In this document: piece after piece, positions 17,867-28,054 of the stretch
Numbering within the stretch: position 1 is the stretch's first letter
Layout of the letters: each line of letters opens with the position of its first letter
Origin: Streptomyces sp. NBC_01428
Lineage (GTDB): Bacteria > Actinomycetota > Actinomycetes > Streptomycetales > Streptomycetaceae
Direction of reading: 5' to 3'
Length of the DNA stretch: 64,000 nt
NCBI RefSeq assembly: GCF_036231965.1
Contig: NZ_CP109499.1
Coordinates: 4,092,001-4,156,000 of the forward strand
Program-made: the position numbers and the translations under genes
The notes under the pieces: generated by a model
What the model saw: only the letters and a program-made list of their open reading frames with translations
Told to the model about the DNA's origin: nothing
Databases searched by the model: none

Positions 17867-20367
17867 GCCTCCACCTCCTTGGGGGCCTCGGCGGCGATGG
17901 TCGCCGGGCCGATGCGGACGAGTGCGCCGGGCAGCGCCCCGGTGTCGGAGGCGACGCCCCCGCCGGTCGAGTTCAGCGGGAGCCAGACCACCCGGTCGGG
18001 CATCTCGCTGACCTGGAGCGGGAGTTCGACGACTCCGACGGGGCCCGTCACGGCGAGGAGATCGCCGTTCTTGACGCCTGCCTCGGCGGCCGTGGCGGCC
18101 GACACGCGCGCGTGTGCGGCGTGCCGGGTCCCGGCGAGCGCGTCGTCACCCTGCTGCAGGAGCCCCTGGTCGAGGAGCAGCCGGTGCCCGGCCAGCACGG
18201 CCTCACCGGCGGCCGGACGCGGCAACTGCGCTCCGGCCTCCCGGGGTTCGGAGGCATGCGCCCCGCCCCAGGCGCCGAGCCGGTCCAGCTCGGCTCGGGC
18301 GGTCCGCAGGTCCGGCAGCCCCAGGTGGACGTCCATGGCGTCGGCGAGCATGTGCAGCACGCGCGCGTCGGTGGGCGACAGATTGCGGGTCACCTGCTCG
18401 GGCTTGAGAGCCGCCCCGAAGGAACGAACCCGGCCCTCCCAGTTGAGGAAGCTGCCGGACTTCTCGGCGACCGCGGCGACCGGCAGGACGACGTCCGCGT
18501 GGTCGGTGACCTCGCTGGGCCGCAGTTCGAGCGAGACCAGGAAGCCCACCTCGGCGAGGGCCTCACGCGCGCGGGCCGGGTCGGGAAGGTCGGCGACCTC
18601 CACACCGGCGACCACCAGGGCGCGCAGTTCGCCTCCCGCGGCGGCCTCGACGATCTGGCCGGTGTCGCGGCCGTAGCGGTGCGGGAGTTCGGAGACGCCC
18701 CAGGCGACCGCGACCTCCTCACGCGCGCGCGGGTCCGTGGCCGGGCGTCCGCCCGGCAGGAGCGACGGCAGCGCGCCCGCTTCGATCGCGCCCCGCTCGC
18801 CCGCCCGGCGCGGAATCCACACCAGCCGGGCGCCGACGGCGGAGGCGGCCCGTACGACAGCGGTGAGACCGCCGGCCACGGCGGCCAGCCGCTCACCGAC
18901 GGCGATCACCGCGCCCTCGGCGCGCAGCGCCTCGGCGGCCGTCGCACCGTCTCCTTCGAGACCGACACCGCTCGCGAGCGCGTCCAGCCACTCGGTCTCG
19001 GTGCCCGGCGCGGCCGGCAGCAGGGTGCCGCCCGCCTTCGCCAGCCCGGGGGTGGCATGGGTGGCGAGTGCGTAGGTCCTCTGACCGTGCCCCCGCCAGG
19101 CCTTGCGCAGCCGCAGGAAGACGCCGGGCGCCTCCTCCTCGGACTCGAAGCCCACCAGCAGAACGGCGGGCGCCTTCTCCAGCAGCGTGTAGGTGACGCC
19201 CGTGCCGTCGAGATCCCGTCCGCGTCCGGCGATCCGGGATGCCAGGAAGTCGGCCTCCTCGGAGCTGTGCACGCGCGCGCGGAAGTCGATGTCGTTCGTG
19301 TCGAGGGCCACGCGCGCGAACTTGCTGTACGCGTAGGCGTCCTCGACGGTGAGCCGGCCACCGGTCAGGACACCGGTCCGGCCGCGGGCCGCCGTCAGAC
19401 CCTGCGCCGCCGCCTCCAGTGCCTCCAGCCAGGACGCCGGCTCCAGGACGCCCTCGGCGTTGCGCACCAGCGGGGTGTCGAGACGGTCGCGCTGCTGCGC
19501 GTACCGGAACCCGAACCGCCCCTTGTCGCAGATCCACTCCTCGTTGACCTCGGGGTCGGTGGCGGCGAGGCGCCGCATGACCTTGCCGCGCCGGTGGTCG
19601 GTGCGCGTCGCGCAGCCGCCGGAGCAGTGTTCGCACACCGACGGCGAGGAGATGAGGTCGAAGGGGCGCGAGCGGAACCGGTACGCCGCCGACGTCAGCG
19701 CGCCCACCGGGCAGATCTGGATCGTGTTCCCGGAGAAGTACGACTCGAAGGGGTCGCCGTCACCGGTGCCGACCTGCTGGAGCGCGCCCCGCTCGACCAG
19801 CTCGATCATCGGGTCGCCCGCGATCTGGTTGGAGAAGCGGGTGCAGCGGGCGCAGAGCACGCACCGCTCGCGGTCGAGCAGGACCTGCGTGGAGATCGGG
19901 ACCGGCTTCTCGTAGGTCCGCTTGCGGCCCTCGAAGCGTGACTCGGCGTTGCCGTGCGACATCGCCTGGTTCTGCAGGGGGCACTCGCCGCCCTTGTCGC
20001 AGACCGGACAGTCCAGCGGGTGGTTGATGAGCAGCAGCTCCATCACACCGTGCTGCGCCTTCTCGGCGACCGGTGAGGTGAGCTGCGTCTTGACGACCAT
20101 CCCGTCCGTGCAGGTGATCGTGCAGGACGCCATCGGCTTGCGCTGGCCCTCGACCTCGACGATGCACTGGCGGCAGGCGCCGGCCGGGTCGAGGAGCGGG
20201 TGGTCACAGAAGCGGGGGATCTCGATGCCGAGCTGTTCGGCGGCCCGGATGACCAGGGTGCCCTTGGGCACGCTGATCTCCACGCCGTCGATCGTCAGCG
20301 CGACGAGGCCCTCCGGGGGGACCGCCGCTTCCCCGCCTCCGGAGGGAGCGCTGGTGGTCACTGTCAT
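17863..20367 (-). CDS. nuoG: NADH-quinone oxidoreductase subunit G
   Basis: 834 residues, the large iron-sulfur subunit of the peripheral arm. The N-terminal ferredoxin domain has a [2Fe-2S] site (CDHPLLDPAGACRQCIVEVEG... SC); next come the His-Cys [4Fe-4S] region (HPLDCPVCDKGGECPLQNQ) and further ferredoxin cysteines (RERCVLCARCTRF, QICPVGALTS). A molybdopterin-oxidoreductase-like domain follows, with CEHCSGGCATRTDHRRGKVMRR; it no longer binds molybdenum in complex I. Start and stop both overlap the neighbouring nuo genes by four bases. Confidence 0.96.
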   Translation of the reverse strand: MTVTTSAPSGGGEAAVPPEGLVALTIDGVEISVPKGTLVIRAAEQLGIEIPRFCDHPLLDPAGACRQCIVEVEGQRKPMASCTITCTDGMVVKTQLTSPVAEKAQHGVMELLLINHPLDCPVCDKGGECPLQNQAMSHGNAESRFEGRKRTYEKPVPISTQVLLDRERCVLCARCTRFSNQIAGDPMIELVERGALQQVGTGDGDPFESYFSGNTIQICPVGALTSAAYRFRSRPFDLISSPSVCEHCSGGCATRTDHRRGKVMRRLAATDPEVNEEWICDKGRFGFRYAQQRDRLDTPLVRNAEGVLEPASWLEALEAAAQGLTAARGRTGVLTGGRLTVEDAYAYSKFARVALDTNDIDFRARVHSSEEADFLASRIAGRGRDLDGTGVTYTLLEKAPAVLLVGFESEEEAPGVFLRLRKAWRGHGQRTYALATHATPGLAKAGGTLLPAAPGTETEWLDALASGVGLEGDGATAAEALRAEGAVIAVGERLAAVAGGLTAVVRAASAVGARLVWIPRRAGERGAIEAGALPSLLPGGRPATDPRAREEVAVAWGVSELPHRYGRDTGQIVEAAAGGELRALVVAGVEVADLPDPARAREALAEVGFLVSLELRPSEVTDHADVVLPVAAVAEKSGSFLNWEGRVRSFGAALKPEQVTRNLSPTDARVLHMLADAMDVHLGLPDLRTARAELDRLGAWGGAHASEPREAGAQLPRPAAGEAVLAGHRLLLDQGLLQQGDDALAGTRHAAHARVSAATAAEAGVKNGDLLAVTGPVGVVELPLQVSEMPDRVVWLPLNSTGGGVASDTGALPGALVRIGPATIAAEAPKEVEA

Positions 20368-21713
20368 GCGTTCACCTCCGTGTGCTTGTCGGCCCAGGCC
20401 GTCGACCTGGCGGGGTCGAAGGGGCAGCCGCGGCCCGTGATGTGCTGCTCGTACTCGTCACGGAAGTACTTGAGCGAGGAGAAGATCGGCGAGGCGGCAC
20501 CGTCGCCGAGGGCGCAGAAGGACTTGCCGTTGATGTTGTCGGCGATGTCGTTGAGCTTGTCGAGGTCGGACATGACGCCCTTGCCGGCCTCGATGTCGCG
20601 CAGCAACTGCACCAGCCAGTAGGTGCCTTCGCGGCAGGGCGTGCACTTGCCGCAGGACTCGTGGGCGTAGAACTCGGTCCAGCGGGTGACGGCGCGGACG
20701 ACGCAGGTCGTCTCGTCGAAGCACTGGAGTGCTTTCGTACCGAGCATGGAACCCGCGGCGCCCACTCCTTCGTAGTCAAGAGGGACGTCGAGGTGCTCGT
20801 CGGTGAACATCGGGGTCGAGGAGCCGCCCGGCGTCCAGAACTTCAGCCGGTGGCCGGCGCGCATCCCGCCGCTCATGTCGAGAAGTTGGCGCAGCGTGAT
20901 GCCGAGCGGTGCCTCGTACTGACCCGGGCTGGTGACATGGCCGCTGAGCGAGTAGAGCGTGAAGCCCGGAGACTTCTCGCTGCCCATCGACTTGAACCAT
21001 TCCTTGCCCTTTTGGAGAATTGCGGGAACTGACGCGATGGATTCGACGTTATTCACAACAGTCGGGCACGCATAGAGTCCCGCGACAGCAGGGAAAGGGG
21101 GTCGGAGCCGCGGTTGTCCACGGCGTCCTTCGAGCGAGTCGAGCAGGGCGGTCTCTTCACCGCAGATGTACGCGCCCGCGCCCGCGTGCACGGTGAGCTG
21201 GAGGTCGAGTCCGCTGCCCAGGATGTTCTCGCCGAGGTAGCCCGCCTCGTACGCCTCGCGTACGGCTTCGTGCAACCGCCGCAACACGGGGACCACTTCA
21301 CCCCGCAGATAGATGAACGCATGTGAAGACCGGATGGCGTAACACGCGATCACAATGCCCTCGATGAGGCTGTGCGGGTTCGCGAAGAGGAGCGGGATGT
21401 CCTTGCAGGTTCCCGGCTCTGACTCGTCGGCGTTGACAACTAGATAGTGTGGTTTGCCGTCTCCCTGCGGAATGAACTGCCATTTCATTCCGGTGGGGAA
21501 TCCGGCGCCGCCGCGGCCGCGCAGTCCGGAGTCCTTGACATAGGCGATCAGGTCGTCCGGCGACATGGCGAGTGCCTTGCGCAGGCCCTCGTACCCCTCG
21601 TGCCTTTTGTAGACGTCCAGCGACCAGGACCTGTCCTCGTCCCAGAAGGCCGACAGCACGGGTGCGAGCAGCTTTTCGGGACTGGTTTCGTTGATCTCTG
21701 CTGCCAAGGTCAT
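20364..21713 (-). CDS. nuoF: NADH-quinone oxidoreductase subunit F
   Basis: 449 residues. It binds NADH and FMN and carries the N3 [4Fe-4S] cluster. The glycine-rich NADH/FMN site RGRGGAGFPTGMKW, the NADESEPGTCKD segment, AGAYICGEETALLDSLEG and the cluster motif CGKCTPCREG are all present. The ATG at 21713 overlaps the nuoE stop by one base. The stretches 20990-21110 and 21400-21490 use many codons rare in Streptomyces (AAT, ATT, GTT, TCA, CTA, CAA), unlike the rest of the gene, yet the protein there is perfectly normal. Confidence 0.96.
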   Translation of the reverse strand: MTLAAEINETSPEKLLAPVLSAFWDEDRSWSLDVYKRHEGYEGLRKALAMSPDDLIAYVKDSGLRGRGGAGFPTGMKWQFIPQGDGKPHYLVVNADESEPGTCKDIPLLFANPHSLIEGIVIACYAIRSSHAFIYLRGEVVPVLRRLHEAVREAYEAGYLGENILGSGLDLQLTVHAGAGAYICGEETALLDSLEGRRGQPRLRPPFPAVAGLYACPTVVNNVESIASVPAILQKGKEWFKSMGSEKSPGFTLYSLSGHVTSPGQYEAPLGITLRQLLDMSGGMRAGHRLKFWTPGGSSTPMFTDEHLDVPLDYEGVGAAGSMLGTKALQCFDETTCVVRAVTRWTEFYAHESCGKCTPCREGTYWLVQLLRDIEAGKGVMSDLDKLNDIADNINGKSFCALGDGAASPIFSSLKYFRDEYEQHITGRGCPFDPARSTAWADKHTEVNA

Positions 21714-22581
21714 CACTCCCCCTCCTCTGCGACCGGACCCGCCGGATGGCTCGGGTCGGAGGCCGCCGTGTCCTGCGGCGCGTCGTGCGAACTCTGGTGT
21801 CCGGCAGGCGGCTGCTCCGGCGGCGTCCGGTCCTCGGAGGCCCTCTCCCGGGGCGCCTCTGCGCCGCGCGGATGCACCACGCGCGCGGGGCCGCTCTCCC
21901 CCTTGGCCAGCCGCAGGCCGACCAGTGAGGCGTGGCCCGCGCTGCCGCCGGCCTCCACGGCGCCCTCGCGCTCGTCGGGGAAGCCGGCCAGGATCCGGGC
22001 GGTGTCCTTGAAGGTGCACAGCCGGGCGCCGCGGGTCGGTTCGACGTCCGCTCCGGTGCGCAGGTCGTCGACGAGGCGCTTGGCCGAGTCCACGGTCTGG
22101 TTGTCGAAGAACTCCCAGTTGACCATCACGACCGGGGCGAAGTCGCAGGCCGCGTTGCACTCGATGTGTTCCAGGGTGACCTTGCCGTCGCCGGTGGTCT
22201 CCCCGTTGCCCACTCCGAGGTGGTCCTGGAGGGCCTCGAAGATGGCGTCGCCGCCCATCACGGCGCAGAGGGTGTTGGTGCAGACACCCACCTGGTAGTC
22301 GCCGCTCGGCTTGCGCCGGTACATCGAGTAGAAGGTCGCGACCGCGTTGACCTCGGCGGTCGTCAGGCCGAGCACCTCCGCGCAGAACCGCTGTCCGGTG
22401 CGCGTGACGTGACCCTCCTGCGACTGCACGAGATGCAGCAACGGAAGGAGGGCGGAGCGGGAGTCGGGGTAGCGGGCGATGATCTCGCGCGCGTCCGCCT
22501 CCAGCCGGGCTCGGACGTCGTCCGGGTAGTCGGGCGCGGGCAGTTGGGGCATGCCCAGGCTGACGCCCTCGGGGGTGGTGG

Positions 22582-22585
<4 letters not shown>
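21713..22585 (-). CDS. nuoE: NADH-quinone oxidoreductase subunit E
   Basis: 290 residues. The thioredoxin-like subunit holds the N1a [2Fe-2S] cluster, with ligands in GVCTNTLCAVMGG and ECNAACDFAPVVMVN. GTG 22585 is the start, overlapping the nuoD stop by four bases. About 95 residues after the cluster domain are a Pro/Glu/Ser/His-rich extension with no homologue in E. coli NuoE; a long tail of this kind is known in Streptomyces. Confidence 0.95.
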
Positions 22586-23918
<1,333 letters not shown>

Positions 23919-23922
<4 letters not shown>

Positions 23923-24659
23923 GAGTACGACCTCCGCTGGTCCGGAGCCGGGATCTGGGCGCCCTTGTACTCGACGGCGATGCCGCCGAGGGGGTAGTCC
24001 TTGCGCTGCGGGAAGCCCTGCCAGTCGTCCGGCATCATGATCCGCGTCAGCGCAGGGTGGCCGTCGAAGATCAGCCCGAAGAAGTCGTACGTCTCGCGCT
24101 CGTGCCAGTCGTTCGTCGGGTAGACGGCGACGAGGGAGGGGACGTGCGGGTCCGCGTCGGGGGCGCTGACCTCCAGGCGGATCAACCGGTTGTGGGTGAT
24201 CGAGCGCAGGTGGTAGACGGCGTGCAGCTCGCGGCCCTTGTCCTGCGGGTAGTGGATCCCGGAGACGCCGGTGCACAGCTCGAAGCGGAGCGCCGGGTCG
24301 TCGCGCAGGGTCTGCGCGACACGCACCAGGTGCTCGCGTTCGATATGGAAGGTGATCTCGTCCCGGTCGACGACCGTCTTGTCGATGACGTTCTCGGGGA
24401 CGAGTCCCTGCTCCTCCAGGGCGCCCTCCAGCTCGTCGGCCACCTCGTCGAACCAGCCGCCGTAGGGGCGGTTGGCCGAGCCGGGGAGCCGGATCGAGCG
24501 GACCAGGCCGCCGTAACCGGAGGTGTCGCCGCCGTTGTTGGCGCCGAACATGCCGCGCTGGACGCGGATCTCCTCGCCCTGGTCGCCTCGCTGGCCGGGA
24601 AGGTTGGAGGCGCTGAGGTCCTTTTCGGGGTTGACCCCGTTGCCGTTCGCGTCGCTCAC
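23919..24659 (-). CDS. nuoC: NADH-quinone oxidoreductase subunit C
   Basis: 246 residues, the 30-kDa-type structural subunit. The signature is ERETYDFFGLIFDGHPALTRIMMPDDW, followed by a second conserved stretch QGFPQRKDYPLGG. GTG 24659 is the start, overlapping the nuoB stop. The first 85 residues form a glycine-rich extension compared with shorter NuoC proteins. Confidence 0.95.
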
Positions 24660-25210
24660 CGCAGCAGGCCCTTCATCTCGATGGTGGGGAGCGCCTTGAG
24701 CGCCGCTTCCTCCGCCTCGCGGGCCGCCTCCTCGGCGTTGACGCCGAGCTTGGAGGTCTGGATCTTCTGGTGCAGCTTGAGAATCGCGTCGATCAGCATC
24801 TCGGGCCGCGGCGGGCATCCGGGCAAATAGATATCGACCGGGACGATGTGGTCGACGCCTTGCACAATGGCGTAGTTGTTGAACATTCCGCCCGACGAAG
24901 CACAAACCCCCATGGAAATGACCCACTTGGGGTTGGGCATCTGGTCATAGACCTGTCGCAGCACCGGCGCCATCTTCTGGCTGACCCGGCCGGCCACGAT
25001 CATCAGGTCGGCCTGGCGGGGCGACCCGCGGAAGACCTCCATACCGAAGCGCGCCAGGTCGTATCGCCCGGCGCCGGTCGTCATCATCTCGATGGCACAG
25101 CAGGCGAGTCCGAACGTCGCGGGGAAGACGGACGCCTTGCGTACCCAGCCCGCGGCCTGCTCGACCGTGGTCAGCAGGAATCCGCTCGGCAGCTTTTCTT
25201 CGAGTCCCAT
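24656..25210 (-). CDS. nuoB: NADH-quinone oxidoreductase subunit B
   Basis: 184 residues. It binds the terminal [4Fe-4S] cluster N2, which reduces quinone. The cluster ligands are in GLACCAIEMM (tandem Cys), SMGVCASSGGMFNNY and YLPGCPPRPE. A patch at about 24800-24915, around the second and third ligand motifs, uses rare codons (TGT GCT, ATT, CAA, GTT, TTG) in an otherwise GC-rich gene. The ATG lies 14 bases after the nuoA stop. Confidence 0.96.
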   Translation of the reverse strand: MGLEEKLPSGFLLTTVEQAAGWVRKASVFPATFGLACCAIEMMTTGAGRYDLARFGMEVFRGSPRQADLMIVAGRVSQKMAPVLRQVYDQMPNPKWVISMGVCASSGGMFNNYAIVQGVDHIVPVDIYLPGCPPRPEMLIDAILKLHQKIQTSKLGVNAEEAAREAEEAALKALPTIEMKGLLR

Positions 25211-25224
25211 GTCTTAAAGGCCCC

Positions 25225-25584
25225 TCAGTCCCATTCCAGGCCGCCGCGCCGCCATACGTACGCGTACGCCACGAAGACGGTGAGCACGAAGAGCAGCATC
25301 TCCACGAGCCCGAAAACACCCAGGGCGTCGAAGGTGACGGCCCAGGGGTAGAGGAAGACGATCTCGATGTCGAAGACGATGAAGAGCATCGCCGTCAGGT
25401 AGTACTTGATGGGAAAGCGCCCGCCGCCGGCCGGCGTGGGGGTCGGCTCGATGCCGCATTCGTAGGCCTCGAGCTTCGCGCGGTTGTACCGCTTCGGACC
25501 GATCAGCGTGGCCATGACCACGGAGAAGATCGCAAAGCCTGCCCCGAGGGCTCCCAGTACGAGGATCGGCGCATACGCGTTCAC
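25225..25584 (-). CDS. nuoA: NADH-quinone oxidoreductase subunit A
   Basis: 119 residues with three membrane helices; typical segments are AKLEAYECGIEPTPTPAGGGRFPIKYYLTAMLFIVFDIEIVFLYPW, shared by the family. It is the first gene of the 14-gene operon. The 740-base region upstream contains a probable Rex operator centred 114 bases before the ATG. MNAYAPILVLGALGAG is the normal N terminus. Confidence 0.96.
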   Translation of the reverse strand: MNAYAPILVLGALGAGFAIFSVVMATLIGPKRYNRAKLEAYECGIEPTPTPAGGGRFPIKYYLTAMLFIVFDIEIVFLYPWAVTFDALGVFGLVEMLLFVLTVFVAYAYVWRRGGLEWD

Positions 25585-25690
25585 GCTCCTCGCTCCTCTC
25601 AGTCGGCACTGACTGGTGGCGGTTCCAGGGCTTGAGCCCCTGCCTCGTCAGTGCCGCGAACTCCACCCGTCCCGGCGAAGATCGCGGACA

Positions 25691-25706
25691 TGTGAAGCAG
25701 GTCACA
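25691..25706. promoter_or_regulatory. Probable Rex operator (ROP) upstream of nuoA
   Basis: TGTGAAGCAGGTCACA matches the Streptomyces Rex consensus TGTGAAC-N3-TTCACA at 11 of 13 fixed positions with the correct length; flanking bases extend the symmetry with AA on one side. Rex is released from DNA when NADH/NAD+ rises, so it would raise complex I expression under reducing conditions. It lies 107 bases upstream of the nuoA start. Confidence 0.65.
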
Positions 25707-25764
25707 AGCCCAACTGCCTCGCATCTTATGCCCGGCGGTCTGTGATCTGCGACACGGGGTATTG

Positions 25765-25777
25765 CACAAGCTTTGTG
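25765..25777. promoter_or_regulatory. Inverted repeat CACAA-GCT-TTGTG
   Basis: A short symmetrical element 59 bases further upstream of the Rex-like site, in the nuoA/NlpC divergent region. It may belong to the nuo promoter region; no clear -35/-10 pair could be fixed. Confidence 0.25.
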
Positions 25778-25994
25778 ATCTCCACCACCTGACGAACGAT
25801 CATGAAGTCGGATGAGCGGTGATCTTCACACCCGAAGCGTCCGGTCGATCACCAGAGGTGACATTTCCGCTCGTCACCGCAGGTCCGGGGCGGCGTCTCC
25901 ATATCAAGAGACTTCCTCTGCATGCAAATTGGTGCTGGACGGAGGGCCTTGATAGAGGACAGCGTTCACATTCGGGGGAGCCGGGGGGACGGGT

Positions 25995-26016
25995 GTGGAC
26001 GCGTGCACGCGTTCAC
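25995..26016. promoter_or_regulatory. 22-bp near-palindrome in the nuoA/NlpC gap
   Basis: GTGGACGCGTGCACGCGTTCAC contains a perfect 14-bp core, ACGCGTGCACGCGT, and complementary GTG/CAC ends with one mismatch. It lies about 310 bases before the NlpC/P60 start. The 740-base gap 25585-26324 has no convincing gene; besides the operators listed it looks like promoter and long-leader sequence. Confidence 0.3.
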
Positions 26017-26324
26017 GAGCGGAGGGAAGCCCGCCGCACGCGCGGGACGCGACCGGCCCGGAGACCGTTCCGTGACCTGCGCCACATCTACCTGTGAGTC
26101 AGATAAACCGGGCTTGGCCATCGGCCTCAACCGGTGGTAGGCCGCGGGCAATTCGGACGTATTACTGAAAGGCCATGATCACGGGCTCGGTGGACGGTGT
26201 CCGCAATGCCCGTTACGGCGTCAATAAAGAGTGACGCGCGTTGAATTCGGCCGTCGATTGAACAACTGTGGCGCACCACACGTTTCTTGAAGGTATGGAG
26301 GAGCCCCTGGTACCGCTTGTACCC

Positions 26325-27134
26325 ATGTCCCACACCGCTCACATACGAAGCCACCGGAAGCCCCGTCGCAACGCGTCGTCGCTCGCGATGCGCGCCGGAG
26401 TTGCCGGTGGCGTTCTCAGCACCCTGGCCGTGGCCGGGGCGGCTGGTTCGGCGAACGCTGCCGAGCCCGTCACGCAGACGCTCGAACTGCCGACCCTGAC
26501 GGCCGACCTGGCCACGCAGGTCGCGCAGTCCGCGGACGCCACCCAGCAGACCGCGGCCAACTACGAGCTCCAGGCGGAGCGCGACGCGGCCGCCGCCAAG
26601 GCCGCCAAGCAGGCCAAGGCCGACCTGGCCGACGCCAAGAAGAAGGCGGAGGCCAAGAAGAAGGCCGAGGCCGCACGGAAGGCAGCGGCGGCCGAGGCCG
26701 TCTCGCGTTCCTCGGAGCGCACCGTTCTGTCCGCTTCCGCCGGTTCGTCCACCTCGACGAACGTCTCCGCCCCGGCCAGCGGCAGTGTCGCGACCGTCGT
26801 CGCTTTCCTGAAGGCTCAGGTCGGTGACGCGTACGTCATGGGCGGCACCGGACCCAACGCGTGGGACTGCTCGGGTCTGGTGCAGGCGGCGTTCAAGCAG
26901 GTCGGCGTCGACCTGCCGCGCGTCTCGGAATCCCAGTCGACGTCCGGTACGCCGGTTTCGCTGTCCGACGTCCAGGTCGGCGACATCCTGTACTGGGGCT
27001 CGGCCGGCTCGGCGTACCACGTCGGTGTGTACATCGGTGGCGGGCAGTACCTCGACGCGGCCAACCCCTCCAAGGGCGTCGTGATCCAGGACCTCTCGGG
27101 CTACCCGGCGACGGGCGCGGTGCGCGTGCTCTGA
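26325..27134 (+). CDS. Secreted NlpC/P60 peptidoglycan endopeptidase
   Basis: 269 residues from ATG 26325. A positively charged start and hydrophobic stretch (AGVAGGVLSTLAVAGAAGSANA) form a signal peptide, probably cut before AEPVTQ. An Ala/Lys-rich coiled coil (about residues 60-115) leads to a C-terminal NlpC/P60 domain. It has the catalytic Cys in NAWDCSGLVQAAF, the His in YHVGVYIGGGQYLDA, and a third polar residue nearby. Such enzymes cut the D-Glu to meso-DAP/LL-DAP bond in stem peptides of the cell wall. No good ribosome site precedes 26325; ATG 26295 (after GAAGG) is an alternative. It is divergent from nuoA. Confidence 0.88.
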   Translation: MSHTAHIRSHRKPRRNASSLAMRAGVAGGVLSTLAVAGAAGSANAAEPVTQTLELPTLTADLATQVAQSADATQQTAANYELQAERDAAAAKAAKQAKADLADAKKKAEAKKKAEAARKAAAAEAVSRSSERTVLSASAGSSTSTNVSAPASGSVATVVAFLKAQVGDAYVMGGTGPNAWDCSGLVQAAFKQVGVDLPRVSESQSTSGTPVSLSDVQVGDILYWGSAGSAYHVGVYIGGGQYLDAANPSKGVVIQDLSGYPATGAVRVL

Positions 27135-27153
27135 CCCACGGGTGACCTTCGGC

Positions 27154-27181
27154 GGACCGCTTCCCTCACGGGAGGCGGTCC
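27154..27181 (+). terminator. Hairpin after the NlpC/P60 gene
   Basis: GGACCGCTTCCC pairs with GGGAGGCGGTCC (one G-U) around TCAC, followed by TTCGGGTT, 19 bases after the stop. Confidence 0.7.
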
Positions 27182-27322
27182 TTCGGGTTGTCCGGGGGCA
27201 CTTCGGGCTCTTCACCCCGTTCGGGCACGGCGTCCTCCGTCGCTGCGGGAGAGTGGCTCCGGCGCCGGGGGGTCGGCGGACCGCCGTCGGCCGCGGTGTC
27301 CGCGCACCCGAAGGAGACAGCG

Positions 27323-27958
27323 ATGCCCCGTGTGTTCGTCCAGGGAAGTCCCGTCGGCTCGTATCCCCCGCTCACGCCGGAGGCCCGCCGGGGCGCGGTC
27401 CGGCGGATCACCGAGGTCGGTGAGGAGGTCCTGCACCGGCCGTGCCGGGACGTGACCGAGTTCGGTCCCGATCTCGCCGCACTCATCGACGACATGTTCC
27501 TGACCATGTACGTCGCCGACGGCGCCGGTCTGGCCGCGAACCAGGTCGGTGTCGACCTGCGCCTCTTCGTCTACGACTGCCCGGACGACGCCGGGAACCG
27601 GCATGTCGGCCACATCGCCAACCCCGTCCTGGAGCGCCTCGCGCCCTCCGGCCGGCGGCTGCTGGACGAGGGTGAGGGGTGCCTGTCCGTCCCCGGGGCC
27701 GTCGTGGACGTGCCACGGCCCGACCGTGCCGTCGTACGCGGCGTCGACAAGGACGGGAACGCTCTGGTCATCGAGGGGACCGGGTACTTCGCGCGGTGCC
27801 TCGCACACGAGAGCGACCATGTCGACGGCCGCGTCTACCTGGACCGTCTCGCCCGGCGCGAGCGGAAGGACGCCCTGCGGCAGGTGGCCGAGCGGCGCGA
27901 CGAGGTACTGGCACGCCGGGCCGCCAAGGAGTCCGAACTGACGGGCAGCCGGGGATGA
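27323..27958 (+). CDS. def: Peptide deformylase
   Basis: 211 residues. It removes the formyl group from the N-terminal fMet of new proteins, using a bound metal. The three family motifs are complete: GAGLAANQVGV (motif I), EGCLSVPG (motif II, metal Cys) and AHESDHVDG (motif III, HExDH with two metal His and catalytic Glu). ATG 27323 is preceded by AAGGAG at seven bases; an earlier in-frame start lacks any ribosome site. The 30-residue C-terminal helix is charged. It is probably monocistronic, ending in a hairpin shared with the convergent reductase gene. Confidence 0.95.
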   Translation: MPRVFVQGSPVGSYPPLTPEARRGAVRRITEVGEEVLHRPCRDVTEFGPDLAALIDDMFLTMYVADGAGLAANQVGVDLRLFVYDCPDDAGNRHVGHIANPVLERLAPSGRRLLDEGEGCLSVPGAVVDVPRPDRAVVRGVDKDGNALVIEGTGYFARCLAHESDHVDGRVYLDRLARRERKDALRQVAERRDEVLARRAAKESELTGSRG

Positions 27959-27979
27959 CCGGCGGTCGGGGCTGACGCG

Positions 27980-28015
27980 GCGAGCGGCGGCCCGTTCGAT
28001 CGGGCCGCCGCTCGC
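27980..28015. terminator. 15-bp perfect hairpin between def and the reductase gene
   Basis: GCGAGCGGCGGCCCG pairs with CGGGCCGCCGCTCGC around TTCGAT. It lies between convergent def and menJ-like genes and can terminate both. Confidence 0.75.
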
Positions 28016-28054
28016 GGTGTCCGTCCTGTGTGTCAGGTCGGTCGGGACGTCGGG

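Noticed and set aside
25819..26140. Short plus-strand open frames in the nuoA-NlpC gap
   Set aside because: No ribosome sites and no coding bias; the region looks regulatory.
25900..26324. ydaO-type c-di-AMP riboswitch before the NlpC/P60 gene
   Set aside because: Some Streptomyces wall hydrolase genes have this riboswitch, but the conserved GGGGTGAATC-type and leading consensus blocks are not present; only G-rich runs and a palindrome are.
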